Assembly: GCA_965279075.1 (NCBI GenBank)
Contig: CBDIHI010000011.1
Span: 248,001-312,000 of the forward strand
Reading direction: 5' to 3'
DNA length: 64,000 nt
Source: SZAS-79 sp965279075
Lineage (GTDB): Bacteria > Pseudomonadota > Gammaproteobacteria > Burkholderiales > SG8-39
The notes below the pieces were generated by a model. That model was not told the origin of the DNA, ran no database searches, and saw nothing but the letters and a program-made list of their open reading frames with translations. Positions 24,644 to 32,881 of the stretch are shown one piece after another. Within the stretch, counting starts at the first letter, position 1; each line of letters opens with the position of its first letter. The position numbers and the translations under genes were made by a program.

Positions 24644-25674
24644 GGGTTCTGCTCCCGGTTCATGTCATTGGAGGGGCCGAACGCGACGCAGTCAATGTCC
24701 CGTTCGAACCCCTTGACCGATACCCGCCCGACCTGCCGCGGGACCGGTGTCTCGAGCCTGGCCACGGAATTCAGGCTGCGCGTGGTGTACACCTCGCCGG
24801 GCCCGGCCATGCTGCACAGCCGCGCGGAGAGGTGCACGGTGGCCCCGATCACGTCGTACTGGCGCCGCTGCCCGGCCTCGTTGGAGTCGCCGATCAGGCC
24901 GGCCAGCACCAACCCCTCGGCCACGCCCGTGCCGAAGGGCAGCGGCGCGACCATGCCGGTGCGCGCGAGTTCGATGGCGCAGCGCAGCGCGAGGTAGGAG
25001 CGGCCCATGCCGCGGAAGATCGCCATCACTCCGTCGCCGGTGTACTTGATGACCGAGCCCTCGTAACGCGTGATCAGCTTGGAGTGCGCGCTCAGCAATT
25101 CATTCAGCAGCAGAAAGAAATCCCGCGGCGGCGTGGAGCGAATCACCTGCGAGGACCCGCGGATGTCGGTGAACAGCACGGCCGCCTCGAACATCTCGGC
25201 TTCCGAGCGGGCTCCACGCTCCACGCTGGACAGCGCGCCTTCGGGCACCAGGTTCGAGAGCAGCGCGGCCCGCGATTCGAGCTTGAGCTTCGACACGCGC
25301 GCTTCAACAAGGGCGCCGAGCGTCGCGAAGAACCGCTCCTGCGCAAGGGGCTTTTCGACGAACACATCGATGCAGTTGGTCTGCCGCGACCACGTCCGCA
25401 GGGCCTTGAGCGCCGGTCCGGTCGAACACAGTGCCACGATCGCGGCCTGCGGCACCATCAGCCGGACCGTGCTGCACGCCACCACGCTGTCGGGATGGTC
25501 CGCGTGGTAGTTGAAGATCACGATGTCCGGCCTCGCGGCCTCGAGCACGGCGGGTAGCTCCAGCGTGCCCGACACGGACCGGACGGACGGGTACCCGCGG
25601 TTCGCCAGTTCATCCGCCAGCACCGTCGCCGTATAGGCATCCCGGTCGACCAGCACGATCCTTGAATCCAACAT
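24640..25674 (-). CDS. Pseudo-receiver / class III adenylate cyclase fusion
   Basis: A 344-residue protein. Residues 1-120 have a response-regulator receiver fold (IVLVDRD at the N-terminus, conserved Lys in FVEKPL), but the phosphoacceptor position reads IFNYHA, with Asn55 in place of Asp. The C-terminal half is a class III nucleotidyl cyclase with both metal-binding Asp segments (VLFTDIRGSS and YTGDGVMAIF) and RQYDVIGATVHLSARL. It should make cAMP (or cGMP), with control not by normal Asp phosphorylation. It leads the AtuA operon, overlapping the next start by 4 bp. The start at 25674 is chosen where receiver homology begins. Confidence 0.85.
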   Translation of the reverse strand: MLDSRIVLVDRDAYTATVLADELANRGYPSVRSVSGTLELPAVLEAARPDIVIFNYHADHPDSVVACSTVRLMVPQAAIVALCSTGPALKALRTWSRQTNCIDVFVEKPLAQERFFATLGALVEARVSKLKLESRAALLSNLVPEGALSSVERGARSEAEMFEAAVLFTDIRGSSQVIRSTPPRDFFLLLNELLSAHSKLITRYEGSVIKYTGDGVMAIFRGMGRSYLALRCAIELARTGMVAPLPFGTGVAEGLVLAGLIGDSNEAGQRRQYDVIGATVHLSARLCSMAGPGEVYTTRSLNSVARLETPVPRQVGRVSVKGFERDIDCVAFGPSNDMNREQNP

Positions 25675-25764
25675 TGCCTGCGATGTCCTTCGAGATTCAA
25701 TGCCTGTAAGCCCGGCAACATTCGATATTATGTGCCCTCTTTCCCGACCTTTCCCAAAGGCAGC

Positions 25765-26997
25765 ATGACCGCAACTTCGTTTATGCAGGACGCCGAACTG
25801 CCACTGCGCGGCATCAAGGTGCTGGAGCTTTCCCACATGATCATGGGCCCGGTGACCGGCATGATCCTGGCCGACCTTGGGGCGGAGGTCATCAAGGTGG
25901 AACCGCTCGAGGGCGACCGCACGCGCCTGCTGAAGGGTTCGGGCAGCGGTTACTTCCCGGTGTTCAACCGGAACAAGCAAAGCCTTGCGGTCGACCTGAA
26001 GTCGAAGGAGGGCGCGGCGGTGGTGAAAAAGCTCGCGCTGGAAGCCGACATGCTGCTGGAGAATTTCCGCGACGGAAGCCTTATGCAGTACGGCCTCGAT
26101 TACGAATCGCTTTCAAACGACAACCCGAAACTCATCTACATCTCGCTGAAGGGCTTCCTCTCCGGCCCCTACAAGCAGCGCACGGCGCTGGACGAGGTGG
26201 TACAGATGATGGGCGGCCTCGCCTACATCAACGGCGGCGAGAACGCCCCGCGCCGCATCGCCCCCTCGGCCAACGACATCCTCGGCGGCACGTTCGGCGT
26301 GGTGGGCGCGCTGGCGGCGCTCAACGACCGGCACGCCACCGGCAAGGGCCGCTACATCCGCGCCGGACTGTTCGAGAACAACCTCGTGCTGATGGCGCAG
26401 TTCATCGCGCAGCACCAGATGACCGGCATTGCGCCCAAGCCTTTCGGCGCCCTGCGCCAGCCGCCGTGGGGTGTGTACGACATCTTCGACACGGCCGACG
26501 GCCGCGTGTTCGTCGCGGTGGTGAGCGACGCCCAGTGGCAGAATTTCGCGCGCGCCTTCATGCCGCCCGAGTGGGCCGGGGACGAAAGGCTGAAGACCTC
26601 CGTGCAGCGCGAAGCGGCGCGCTCCTGGCTCGTGCCGGGGGTGGGCGAGGTCCTCAAGCTGTGGAAGACAGATGCGTTGTGCGTAGCCCTCGAGAAAGCC
26701 GGGCTCTCCTACGGCCCGATCCGGGAGCCGATCGACCTGCTGGAGGACCCGCACCTGCTCGCGGGCGGGGCGCTGATGAAGACGCGGGAACCCGGCGGCA
26801 CCGAGATTGCCGGGGCCGCGCTGCCGATCGAGTTCGACGGCCTCAAGGCGCCCAAGCGCAGTGATCCGCCGCAGGTGGGTGAACAGACCCGCGCGATCCT
26901 CAGGGGGTTGGGCATGGACGAGGCCCAGATCGCCGCGCTGTTCGCATCGGGCGCGGTCACCGAAACCGCGGTCACCGAAACCAAAGGGAGCACATGA
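25765..26997 (+). CDS. Family III (CaiB/BaiF) acyl-CoA transferase
   Basis: A 410-residue class III CoA-transferase. It starts with GIKVLELSHMIMGP and GAEVIKVEPLEGDRTR, and has the expected aspartate region IAPSANDILGGTFG, where the Asp would carry the acyl intermediate. It moves CoA between carboxylic acids in the cytoplasm. The ATG at 25765 is taken as the start because the preceding 11 codons are not homologous. Its stop overlaps the next Bug start by 4 bp, suggesting that the imported acid is activated by this enzyme. It is divergent from the cyclase-led operon. Confidence 0.9.
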   Translation: MTATSFMQDAELPLRGIKVLELSHMIMGPVTGMILADLGAEVIKVEPLEGDRTRLLKGSGSGYFPVFNRNKQSLAVDLKSKEGAAVVKKLALEADMLLENFRDGSLMQYGLDYESLSNDNPKLIYISLKGFLSGPYKQRTALDEVVQMMGGLAYINGGENAPRRIAPSANDILGGTFGVVGALAALNDRHATGKGRYIRAGLFENNLVLMAQFIAQHQMTGIAPKPFGALRQPPWGVYDIFDTADGRVFVAVVSDAQWQNFARAFMPPEWAGDERLKTSVQREAARSWLVPGVGEVLKLWKTDALCVALEKAGLSYGPIREPIDLLEDPHLLAGGALMKTREPGGTEIAGAALPIEFDGLKAPKRSDPPQVGEQTRAILRGLGMDEAQIAALFASGAVTETAVTETKGST

Positions 26998-27959
26998 AAA
27001 TGATCCGCAGACTCACGACCGCACTGGCGCTTGCAGCCGCAGCGGGCCTCGCACACGCACAGGCCTATCCCACCCAGCCGATCCGCATGATCATTCCCTC
27101 CACGCCCGGCGGCGGCACGGATTTCATCGGCCGACTGATGACCAACAAGCTCGCCGAACTCAACGGCTGGACCATGCTGCCGGTCAACCGGCCCGGTGCG
27201 GGCACGGCGCTGGGCCTCGCCGAAGGCGCGAAGGCCAACCCCGCGGGCTACGACCTCGTCATCGGCCAGACCGACAACGTCACGCTGATCCCGCTGCTCA
27301 TGAAGGTCGCGTACGACCCCGCCAGGGACCTGACGCCGATCGCGAACGTGGCGACCACGCCGATGGTACTGATCGTCAAGGAGGACTCGCCCTACAAGAC
27401 GCTGGGCGATGCGATCGCCGCGGCCAAGGCCGCCCCGGGGAAGATCGCCTATGGAACGTCCGGCACGGGCGGGCAGGTGCACATCGCCATGGAACTGCTG
27501 CAGCTGCAGGGTGGATTCAGGATGCAGCACGTGCCGTACAAGGGCTCGGCGCCCGCGCTGGCCGACCTGCTGGGCGGTCACCTCGGGTTCGCGGGTTCGT
27601 CGATCTCGTCGGCCGCCTCGCTCACGCATGCCGGCAAGATCCGCGCGCTGGCGGTCACTTCGCCCAGGCGCAACCAGGCGCTGCCGGACGTGCCGACAGT
27701 GGCCGAGGCGGGCTACAAGGACTACAGCGTGGTCTCGTACTACGGCGTGTTCGGCCCGGCCGGGATGCCGCAGGCGGTGGTGGCCCGGCTGAACGCCGAC
27801 ATCAACAAGCTGCTCGCGCGGCCCGACGTGCGCACCGCGCTGCTCGGCCAGGGCCTGGAGCCCGGCCCGATGTCCACCGACGAGTTTGCCGGGCTGATCC
27901 GCGACGACATCCGCAAGAACAAGGACGTCATCGCCCGCGCGGCGATCAAGGTCGAGTAG
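26994..27959 (+). CDS. Bug/TctC-family binding protein
   Basis: A 321-residue periplasmic binding protein with signal peptide to AHAQAYP. Compared with its relatives the first motif is changed to IPSTPGGGTDFIG, and the second to VNRPGAGTA where others have ENRPGAGG, so the ligand contacts may be unusual. HVPYKGSAP is normal. The start ATG overlaps the CoA-transferase stop (ATGA). It converges on the hydroxyacid dehydrogenase gene with only 3 nt between the stops. Confidence 0.9.
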   Translation: MKMIRRLTTALALAAAAGLAHAQAYPTQPIRMIIPSTPGGGTDFIGRLMTNKLAELNGWTMLPVNRPGAGTALGLAEGAKANPAGYDLVIGQTDNVTLIPLLMKVAYDPARDLTPIANVATTPMVLIVKEDSPYKTLGDAIAAAKAAPGKIAYGTSGTGGQVHIAMELLQLQGGFRMQHVPYKGSAPALADLLGGHLGFAGSSISSAASLTHAGKIRALAVTSPRRNQALPDVPTVAEAGYKDYSVVSYYGVFGPAGMPQAVVARLNADINKLLARPDVRTALLGQGLEPGPMSTDEFAGLIRDDIRKNKDVIARAAIKVE

Positions 27960-27962
27960 CGG

Positions 27963-28901
27963 CTAGGCGACGCGATTCAGCAGCGCCCCGCCGGCCTCCA
28001 GCCGGCGGCAGTTTTCCACCGCGATCGCGAGGCTCCTTTCCCAGGTCTCCTGCGTGAGCCACGCCACATGCGGCGCGGCGACCACGTTCGGCAAGGCGAG
28101 CAGGGGGTGGGTGACGGGCGGCGGTTCTTCCGCGAACACGTCGAGGCCCGCGGCGCCCAGCCGCCCGGAAGACAGAGCGGCGAGCAGGGCGGTTTCTTCG
28201 ACCAGGGCCCCACGGGCCGTGTTCACGAGGATCGCGCCGGGCTTCATCGTGGCAAGGGCCTGAGCATTGACCAAGCCGCGCGTTTCTTCCGTCAGCGGCA
28301 CGTGCAGCGAGACGATGTCGGAACAGGCAAGCAAGTCCGGCAGCGGCAGGCGCTCGCAGGGGCAGTCCTTCGCGGTGCGTGACGAATAAACGACTCTGAC
28401 CCCCATTCCCGCGAGCCAGCCTGCAAGTTGCTGCGGGATCGAGCCGAAGCCGACGAGCCCCACCGTGCGGCCGCCGAGTTCGCCGAACTTGTCCTGCAGC
28501 GCCATGGCGGCGTGCCAGCCGCCGGGCGTGCGCACTGAGGCGTCGAGCTCGCGCAGGCGCCTGAGGCACGCGAGCATCAGCAGCAGCGCCATCTCGGCCA
28601 CGGCCCGGCTGTTGGCGCCGGGCAGGTTGCAGACCGCGATGCCGCGGGCCTTGGCGGCTTCGAGGTCGATCGTGTTCACGCCCACGCCGATCTTCTGGAT
28701 GAGGCGCAGCTTCGGCGCGCGCGCGATCACGGCGGCGGTGACGGGCTTGAGGGAGTGCCAGAGGACGTTCGTTTCGCCGATGGCGGCGTCGAATTGCGCG
28801 TCGCTGCTTTCGGGGCAGCAGTCCAGCGTCATCGGCGCGCAGAGCTCCGCCGCACGGTTCGCGAGCTCGGCACTTGCGTCGAAGTGGAACAGGATCCTCA
28901 T
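27963..28901 (-). CDS. D-2-hydroxyacid dehydrogenase (NAD-dependent)
   Basis: A 312-residue enzyme of the D-2-hydroxyacid dehydrogenase family, which interconverts 2-keto and D-2-hydroxy acids. The catalytic set is present: Arg in VNTARGALVEE, Glu in GLDVFAEEPP and His in VAAPHVAWLT. The nucleotide loop reads GFGSIP, with Pro in place of the last Gly of GxGxxG. The ATG at 28901 overlaps the enolase stop (ATGA). As the last gene of a PdxH/kinase/enolase operon it could act as a hydroxypyruvate or related keto-acid reductase (inference). Confidence 0.88.
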   Translation of the reverse strand: MRILFHFDASAELANRAAELCAPMTLDCCPESSDAQFDAAIGETNVLWHSLKPVTAAVIARAPKLRLIQKIGVGVNTIDLEAAKARGIAVCNLPGANSRAVAEMALLLMLACLRRLRELDASVRTPGGWHAAMALQDKFGELGGRTVGLVGFGSIPQQLAGWLAGMGVRVVYSSRTAKDCPCERLPLPDLLACSDIVSLHVPLTEETRGLVNAQALATMKPGAILVNTARGALVEETALLAALSSGRLGAAGLDVFAEEPPPVTHPLLALPNVVAAPHVAWLTQETWERSLAIAVENCRRLEAGGALLNRVA

Positions 28902-30175
28902 GGGCGCTTGTACACCCGCCCTGCCGGGAAGATCTGCGCCGACGACCCCAGCTCCTCCTCGATCCGCACGGCCTCGTTCCACTTCACCATGCGCTCCGAG
29001 CGGGAGAAGCTGCCCACCTTCAGGTGCGGCACGCCCCAGCCGATGGCGAGGTGCACGATGGAGACGTCCTCGGTCTCGCCCGATCGCGCGGACACGATCG
29101 CGCCGTAGCCGGCCGCGCGGGCGGCCTCGACGGCCGCATAGGCCTCGGTCACGGTGCCGATCTGGTTGGGCTTGATCAGCACGGCGTTGCAGGCGCCGTC
29201 GGCCGCGGCGATCCGCTTCGCGTCGGTGACGAAGAAGTCGTCGCCGACGATCTGGATGCGGTGCCCCATCTTCTTCGTGAAGGCGCGCATGTTCCCGGCG
29301 TCGGCCTCGCCGAACGGGTCCTCGATCGACACGATGGGGTAGGCGTCGACCCACCTTTCCAGCATCACGCTGAACTGGTCGGCCGAGAGCGTGCGGTTCT
29401 CCAGCGGCAGCGCGTAGCGACCACCGGGCTGCTGCAATTGGGTGGCGGCGATGTCCAGCGCGATCGCGACGTCCGCGCCGGGGCGAAAGCCCGCGTCCTC
29501 GATCGAGCGGGTGAGTTCGACGAGCCCTTCCTCGTTCGACTTGAACGAAGGCCAGTAGCCGCCCTCGTCGGCCACGCCCTGCAGCGCGCCTTTCTTGGCG
29601 AGCCGCGCCCCCGCCGCGTAGTACACCTCGGCCGTCATCTCCAGCGCTTCGGCGAACGTCCCGGCGCCCGGGCAGGCCACCATGTAGTCCTGCAGGTCGA
29701 CGCGGCCGCGGGCGTGCGCGCCGCCGCCGAAGATCTGGATCTCGGGCACGGGCAGCGCGACGCGCCGGCCCGCGGCGAGGTGCTTCCACAGGGGCACGCC
29801 GGCCGAGGCCGCGGCCGCATGCAGGCACGCGAGCGACACCGCCACGATGGCGTTGCCGCCGAGCTTCGACTTGTCTGGCGTGCCGTCGAGCCGGATCATC
29901 GCCGCGTCCACGGCGGCCTGGTCGAGCCCGTCGATGCCGCGCAGGGCGCCGGCGATCGGGCCGATGACGTTGCGCACGGCCTGTTGCACGTCGAGCCCGC
30001 GCAGGGGCGTGCCGCCGTCGCGCAACTCTTTGGCCTCGCCGCTGCCCGTGGAGGCGCCGGCGGGCGTGATGGCACGGCCCATGGCGCCGGACTCGAGCGT
30101 CACTTCTGCTTCGACGGTCGGCTTGCCGCGCGAGTCCCAGACCCGCCGGGCATGCACTTTCGCAATCGGGTTCAT
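28898..30175 (-). CDS. Atypical enolase (phosphopyruvate hydratase family) lacking an active-site His
   Basis: A 425-residue enolase-fold protein with most of the catalytic set: ASTG loop (41-44), GGAHA with His154, Glu204 in VADEGG, metal ligands Asp241, Glu285 and Asp312, Lys335 in IKPNQIGT and Lys386 in LKVGS. Two positions differ from normal enolase. The HRSGETED motif reads ARSGETED (Ala363 for the conserved His), and DIQEFM reads DLQDYM (Asp163 for Glu). The enzyme may be slow or may act on a different phospho-hydroxyacid. It overlaps the kinase and dehydrogenase genes by 4 bp each. It is unlikely to be the glycolytic enolase. Confidence 0.85.
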   Translation of the reverse strand: MNPIAKVHARRVWDSRGKPTVEAEVTLESGAMGRAITPAGASTGSGEAKELRDGGTPLRGLDVQQAVRNVIGPIAGALRGIDGLDQAAVDAAMIRLDGTPDKSKLGGNAIVAVSLACLHAAAASAGVPLWKHLAAGRRVALPVPEIQIFGGGAHARGRVDLQDYMVACPGAGTFAEALEMTAEVYYAAGARLAKKGALQGVADEGGYWPSFKSNEEGLVELTRSIEDAGFRPGADVAIALDIAATQLQQPGGRYALPLENRTLSADQFSVMLERWVDAYPIVSIEDPFGEADAGNMRAFTKKMGHRIQIVGDDFFVTDAKRIAAADGACNAVLIKPNQIGTVTEAYAAVEAARAAGYGAIVSARSGETEDVSIVHLAIGWGVPHLKVGSFSRSERMVKWNEAVRIEEELGSSAQIFPAGRVYKRP

Positions 30176-31218
30176 GCTTTGCCTTCTCCCAGTTCCTTGT
30201 TCCATGCGTCGCGCACCGCCGTGAGGCTTTGCACCGGATGCCGCAGCAGCGCGGTAGCCACCTTGCGCACCGTATCGCGCTGCCGGTCGGTGGTCAGGTA
30301 TTCGGCCGGCGATTTCCCGTCGACGCGCGCAAGCAGCAGGCCGGGCAGCAGCGCGGCGGCGCGCGCCTCGATGGCGTCGCGCGGCTCCCAGTCGACGCCT
30401 GCAAGGTAGTTGTCAGAAAAAGCATCGAAGCAGGCGAGAAAGCCTTCGCGCACAGCCGGCACCCACAGGCATTTAAGCAGCAGGTGGTTCAGGCAGAAGG
30501 CGAGGTCGAAAGCCGGGTCCCCGTACCACGCGCATTCTGCGTCGAGCAGGATCGGCCCCCCGGGGCCGATCAGGATGTTCTTCGGGCTGACGTCGCCGTG
30601 GACGAGGGCGAGACGCGTTTCGGCCGTCACCGCCGCGAGCTCCGCGAGGCGTCCCGCGAGCGCCGGGTGGGCGCGCCCGGTGGCGAGCAGGTAGGGGTCC
30701 AGCCGGATCGCATGGAAGCTTGCATCGGTGCGGAACTGCGCGGCGACCGCCTCGCGCCGGGCGGTCCCGGCGTGGATCCGGGCGAGTGCGCGCCCGACCT
30801 GGGCGGCGAACCCGGGGTCTGCGCGACCCGCCGCGAGCTCGGCCTTCCAGAGCGGGTGCGCGGCAGGGTCGAGGTACTCCATCGCGAAGAACCCGGCCTC
30901 GTCCGAGGCCAGCACCGCCGGCGCGATGCCCGGAACGAGGGCCGAGGCTGCACCCATCCAGAGCCGCTCGTAGCGGTTGCGCCCGACGGGCGCCTCCCAG
31001 ACCTGGGCCACTCGCAGCCGGGGCAGCGCACGCTTCACGCAGACGGTGCCGCGGCGGAGCGCCACTTTCCAGATGTCGGAGGAGACGCCGCCGGTGAGCG
31101 GTTCGGCGGGCGGGATTTCGGACGCGCCCGCGAGGCCTGCGGAGCGCAGGAAATCGAGGATGGGCTCGAAGCCCGGCGGGATCGACGGCGCCGGCGCGGC
31201 GCGTCCCTTCCCTTTCAA
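30172..31218 (-). CDS. Aminoglycoside-phosphotransferase-fold small-molecule kinase
   Basis: A 348-residue APH/choline-kinase-fold protein. The catalytic loop is HGDVSPKN, the metal-binding Asp is in ILLDAECAW, and it has the segment YGDPAFDLAFCLNHLLLK seen in methylthioribose-kinase-like members. It phosphorylates a small hydroxylated molecule with ATP. The start is a TTG at 31218 overlapping the pdxH stop (TTGA), a weak start that would lower expression; a downstream start cannot be excluded. The adjacent enolase suggests that the product is a 2-phospho-hydroxyacid such as 2-phosphoglycerate (inference). Confidence 0.78.
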   Translation of the reverse strand: MKGKGRAAPAPSIPPGFEPILDFLRSAGLAGASEIPPAEPLTGGVSSDIWKVALRRGTVCVKRALPRLRVAQVWEAPVGRNRYERLWMGAASALVPGIAPAVLASDEAGFFAMEYLDPAAHPLWKAELAAGRADPGFAAQVGRALARIHAGTARREAVAAQFRTDASFHAIRLDPYLLATGRAHPALAGRLAELAAVTAETRLALVHGDVSPKNILIGPGGPILLDAECAWYGDPAFDLAFCLNHLLLKCLWVPAVREGFLACFDAFSDNYLAGVDWEPRDAIEARAAALLPGLLLARVDGKSPAEYLTTDRQRDTVRKVATALLRHPVQSLTAVRDAWNKELGEGKA

Positions 31219-31856
31219 GGCGACAGGCGCCCGATCGTCCAGGTGTCGCCGGTCCTGGTGTACAGCAGCCGGTCGTGGAGGCGGTTGGGGCGACCCTGCC
31301 AGAACTCCATGCTGTCGGGCACCAGCCGGTAGCCGCCCCAGTGCGGCGGGCGCGCGGGGTTGGCGCCATGCGCCTGCTCCGCGGCGGCGAGTGCGTCCTC
31401 CAGCGCGCGGCGCGCGGGCACCGGGCTGCTCTGCGCGGAGGCCCAGGCCGAGAGCCGGCTGCCGAGCGGCCGGCTGGCGAAATAGTCGTCGGACTCCTGC
31501 GGCGTGACCTTTTCCACGCGCCCGGAGACACGTACCTGGCGCTCGAGCTCGACCCAGAAGAACACCAGCATGCCCTCGGGGCGGGCGGCCAGCTGGCGCC
31601 CTTTGGCGCTCGCGTAGTTCGTGTAGAACACGAACCCGCCGTGGTCCACGCCCTTCAGCAGGACGATCCGCGCGTCGGGCCTGCCGTCGGCGGCGACGGT
31701 CGCGAGGGTCATCGCGTTCGAGACCGGCAGGTCGTGAGAGAGCGCGGCGGTCATCCAGCGCTCGAACTGGTCGAGCGGGTCGCGCGCCGCTTCTGCTTCG
31801 GACAGGCCGGCGAGCATGTATTCCTTGCGCACGTCGGCGAGATTCAGGTTGGCCAT
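31215..31856 (-). CDS. pdxH: Pyridoxamine 5'-phosphate oxidase
   Basis: A 213-residue FMN enzyme that makes pyridoxal 5'-phosphate. Characteristic segments are RIVLLKGVDHGGFVFYTNY, GRQLAARPEGMLVFFW, RVSGRVEKV and the C-terminal GGYRLVPDSMEFWQG followed by RLHDR. Length and order match PdxH. The start is an ATG at 31856; the frame is open upstream but not homologous. It is the first gene of the minus-strand operon leading into the kinase, enolase and dehydrogenase. Confidence 0.92.
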   Translation of the reverse strand: MANLNLADVRKEYMLAGLSEAEAARDPLDQFERWMTAALSHDLPVSNAMTLATVAADGRPDARIVLLKGVDHGGFVFYTNYASAKGRQLAARPEGMLVFFWVELERQVRVSGRVEKVTPQESDDYFASRPLGSRLSAWASAQSSPVPARRALEDALAAAEQAHGANPARPPHWGGYRLVPDSMEFWQGRPNRLHDRLLYTRTGDTWTIGRLSP

Positions 31857-31935
31857 GCGGGGGATTTTACCTCCTGCCGGGCGTTGCGCAGAGGGCGGCG
31901 GCGGGGAAAGCGCGCATTTTTTCCTCTGAAATCCG

Positions 31936-31964
31936 TTGACACATAGAGGGAGATTCGGCATCTT
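31936..31964 (+). promoter_or_regulatory. Candidate sigma-70 promoter for the SWIB gene
   Basis: A perfect TTGACA at 31936-31941 is followed after 17 bp by CATCTT at 31959-31964, giving a leader of about 70 nt before the SWIB start codon. A strong -35 with a weak -10; assigned by sequence only. Confidence 0.45.
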
Positions 31965-32043
31965 GTCGCTTCCGCTTGCTCTATGGCGGCATGCACCACC
32001 CGAAAATTTCAGCGTCACCACCGTTCAGAGGAGAAACACCCCA

Positions 32044-32358
32044 ATGGCTACCAAAAAGAAAGCCGCCGCCAAGAAACCCGCCGCGAAGAAGAAGGTCGCA
32101 GCCAAGCGCAAGCCGAATGCTGCTTTCATGAAGCCGATGACGATCAGCCCCGCGCTCGCCGCGGTGATCGGCGCCGGCCCGATGCCGCGCACCGAGGTGA
32201 CCAAGAAGATCTGGGCCTACATCAAGAAGCACGGCCTCCAGGACAAGAAGAACCGCCGCAACATCAACGCCGACGACAAGCTCAAGCCGATCTTCGGCAC
32301 GAAGGCCCAGGTCTCGATGTTCGACATGACCAAGCTGGTCAGCAAGCACCTCAAGTAA
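32044..32358 (+). CDS. SWIB/MDM2-domain basic protein
   Basis: A 104-residue protein. Residues 1-24 are a lysine/alanine-rich tail (KKKAAAKKPAAKKKVAAKRK), and residues 28-104 form a SWIB/MDM2 domain (MTISPALAAVIGAGPMPRTE through LVSKHLK). In bacteria such proteins are histone H1-like plus SWIB fusions or stand-alone SWIB proteins, common in chlamydiae and betaproteobacteria, and probably bind nucleic acid. Single gene with its own promoter and a terminator-like hairpin. AGGAGAAA precedes the ATG. Confidence 0.88.
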   Translation: MATKKKAAAKKPAAKKKVAAKRKPNAAFMKPMTISPALAAVIGAGPMPRTEVTKKIWAYIKKHGLQDKKNRRNINADDKLKPIFGTKAQVSMFDMTKLVSKHLK

Positions 32359-32366
32359 TTCAGTAA

Positions 32367-32398
32367 GGCTGCCTGCGGCCCTGCGGTCGCGGGCAGCC
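32367..32398 (+). terminator. Hairpin after the SWIB gene
   Basis: An 11-bp stem (GGCTGCCTGCG paired with CGCGGGCAGCC, including one G-T pair) with a 10-nt loop begins 8 nt after the SWIB stop. It lacks a long T run, so it is only a probable terminator. Confidence 0.45.
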
Positions 32399-32435
32399 CC
32401 TGTGCCGCCTCCCCCGCGGCCAGAGCGTCAGCCTG

Positions 32436-32879
32436 CTATCCCCTCGCAAGCAGGTACAAGCCCCCGACAGTCATTGCAATGCCCGCCGTGCGCGTCAGCG
32501 TGAACGCCTCGCCGTACGAAAGCACGCCTATCGGGAGCAGGATCAACGTCATCACCGCGCTGATCGACACGCCCGTCGTGCCCACCGGCCAGCCCGCGCG
32601 GTAGGCGAGCAGCACGCCAATCTCGCAGGCCGCGATCGCCACTCCGAGCGCGAGCGAGTGCCAGGGCACCGTGCCGAAGCCCTCCGCGAGCGAGCGCCCC
32701 GGCGTCAGCAGCGGGAATGCCGCGAGGCAGGCGAACGCCGCGACCACGTAGGCCGAGGCGAGCGTCGCGCCCGCGTTGGCGCCCGCGGGCACGAGCTTCT
32801 GCAGAAGGTGCAGCGCCGCGAGCCCGACGGACGCGAGGAGGAAGGGCAGCAATTTCGCCGCAGTCATCTCGGCGGCCAT
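32436..32879 (-). CDS. Half-size EamA/DMT-type membrane protein
   Basis: A 147-residue protein with about four or five membrane helices, the length of a single EamA repeat. Full-size EamA exporters have two such repeats, so this one probably works as a dimer, like small multidrug resistance proteins. The C-terminal half, GVSISAVMTLILLPIGVLSYGEAF, is typical of EamA. It starts 2 nt after the fructose-bisphosphatase stop and is probably co-transcribed with it. Substrate unknown. Confidence 0.75.
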   Translation of the reverse strand: MAAEMTAAKLLPFLLASVGLAALHLLQKLVPAGANAGATLASAYVVAAFACLAAFPLLTPGRSLAEGFGTVPWHSLALGVAIAACEIGVLLAYRAGWPVGTTGVSISAVMTLILLPIGVLSYGEAFTLTRTAGIAMTVGGLYLLARG

Positions 32880-32881
32880 CG

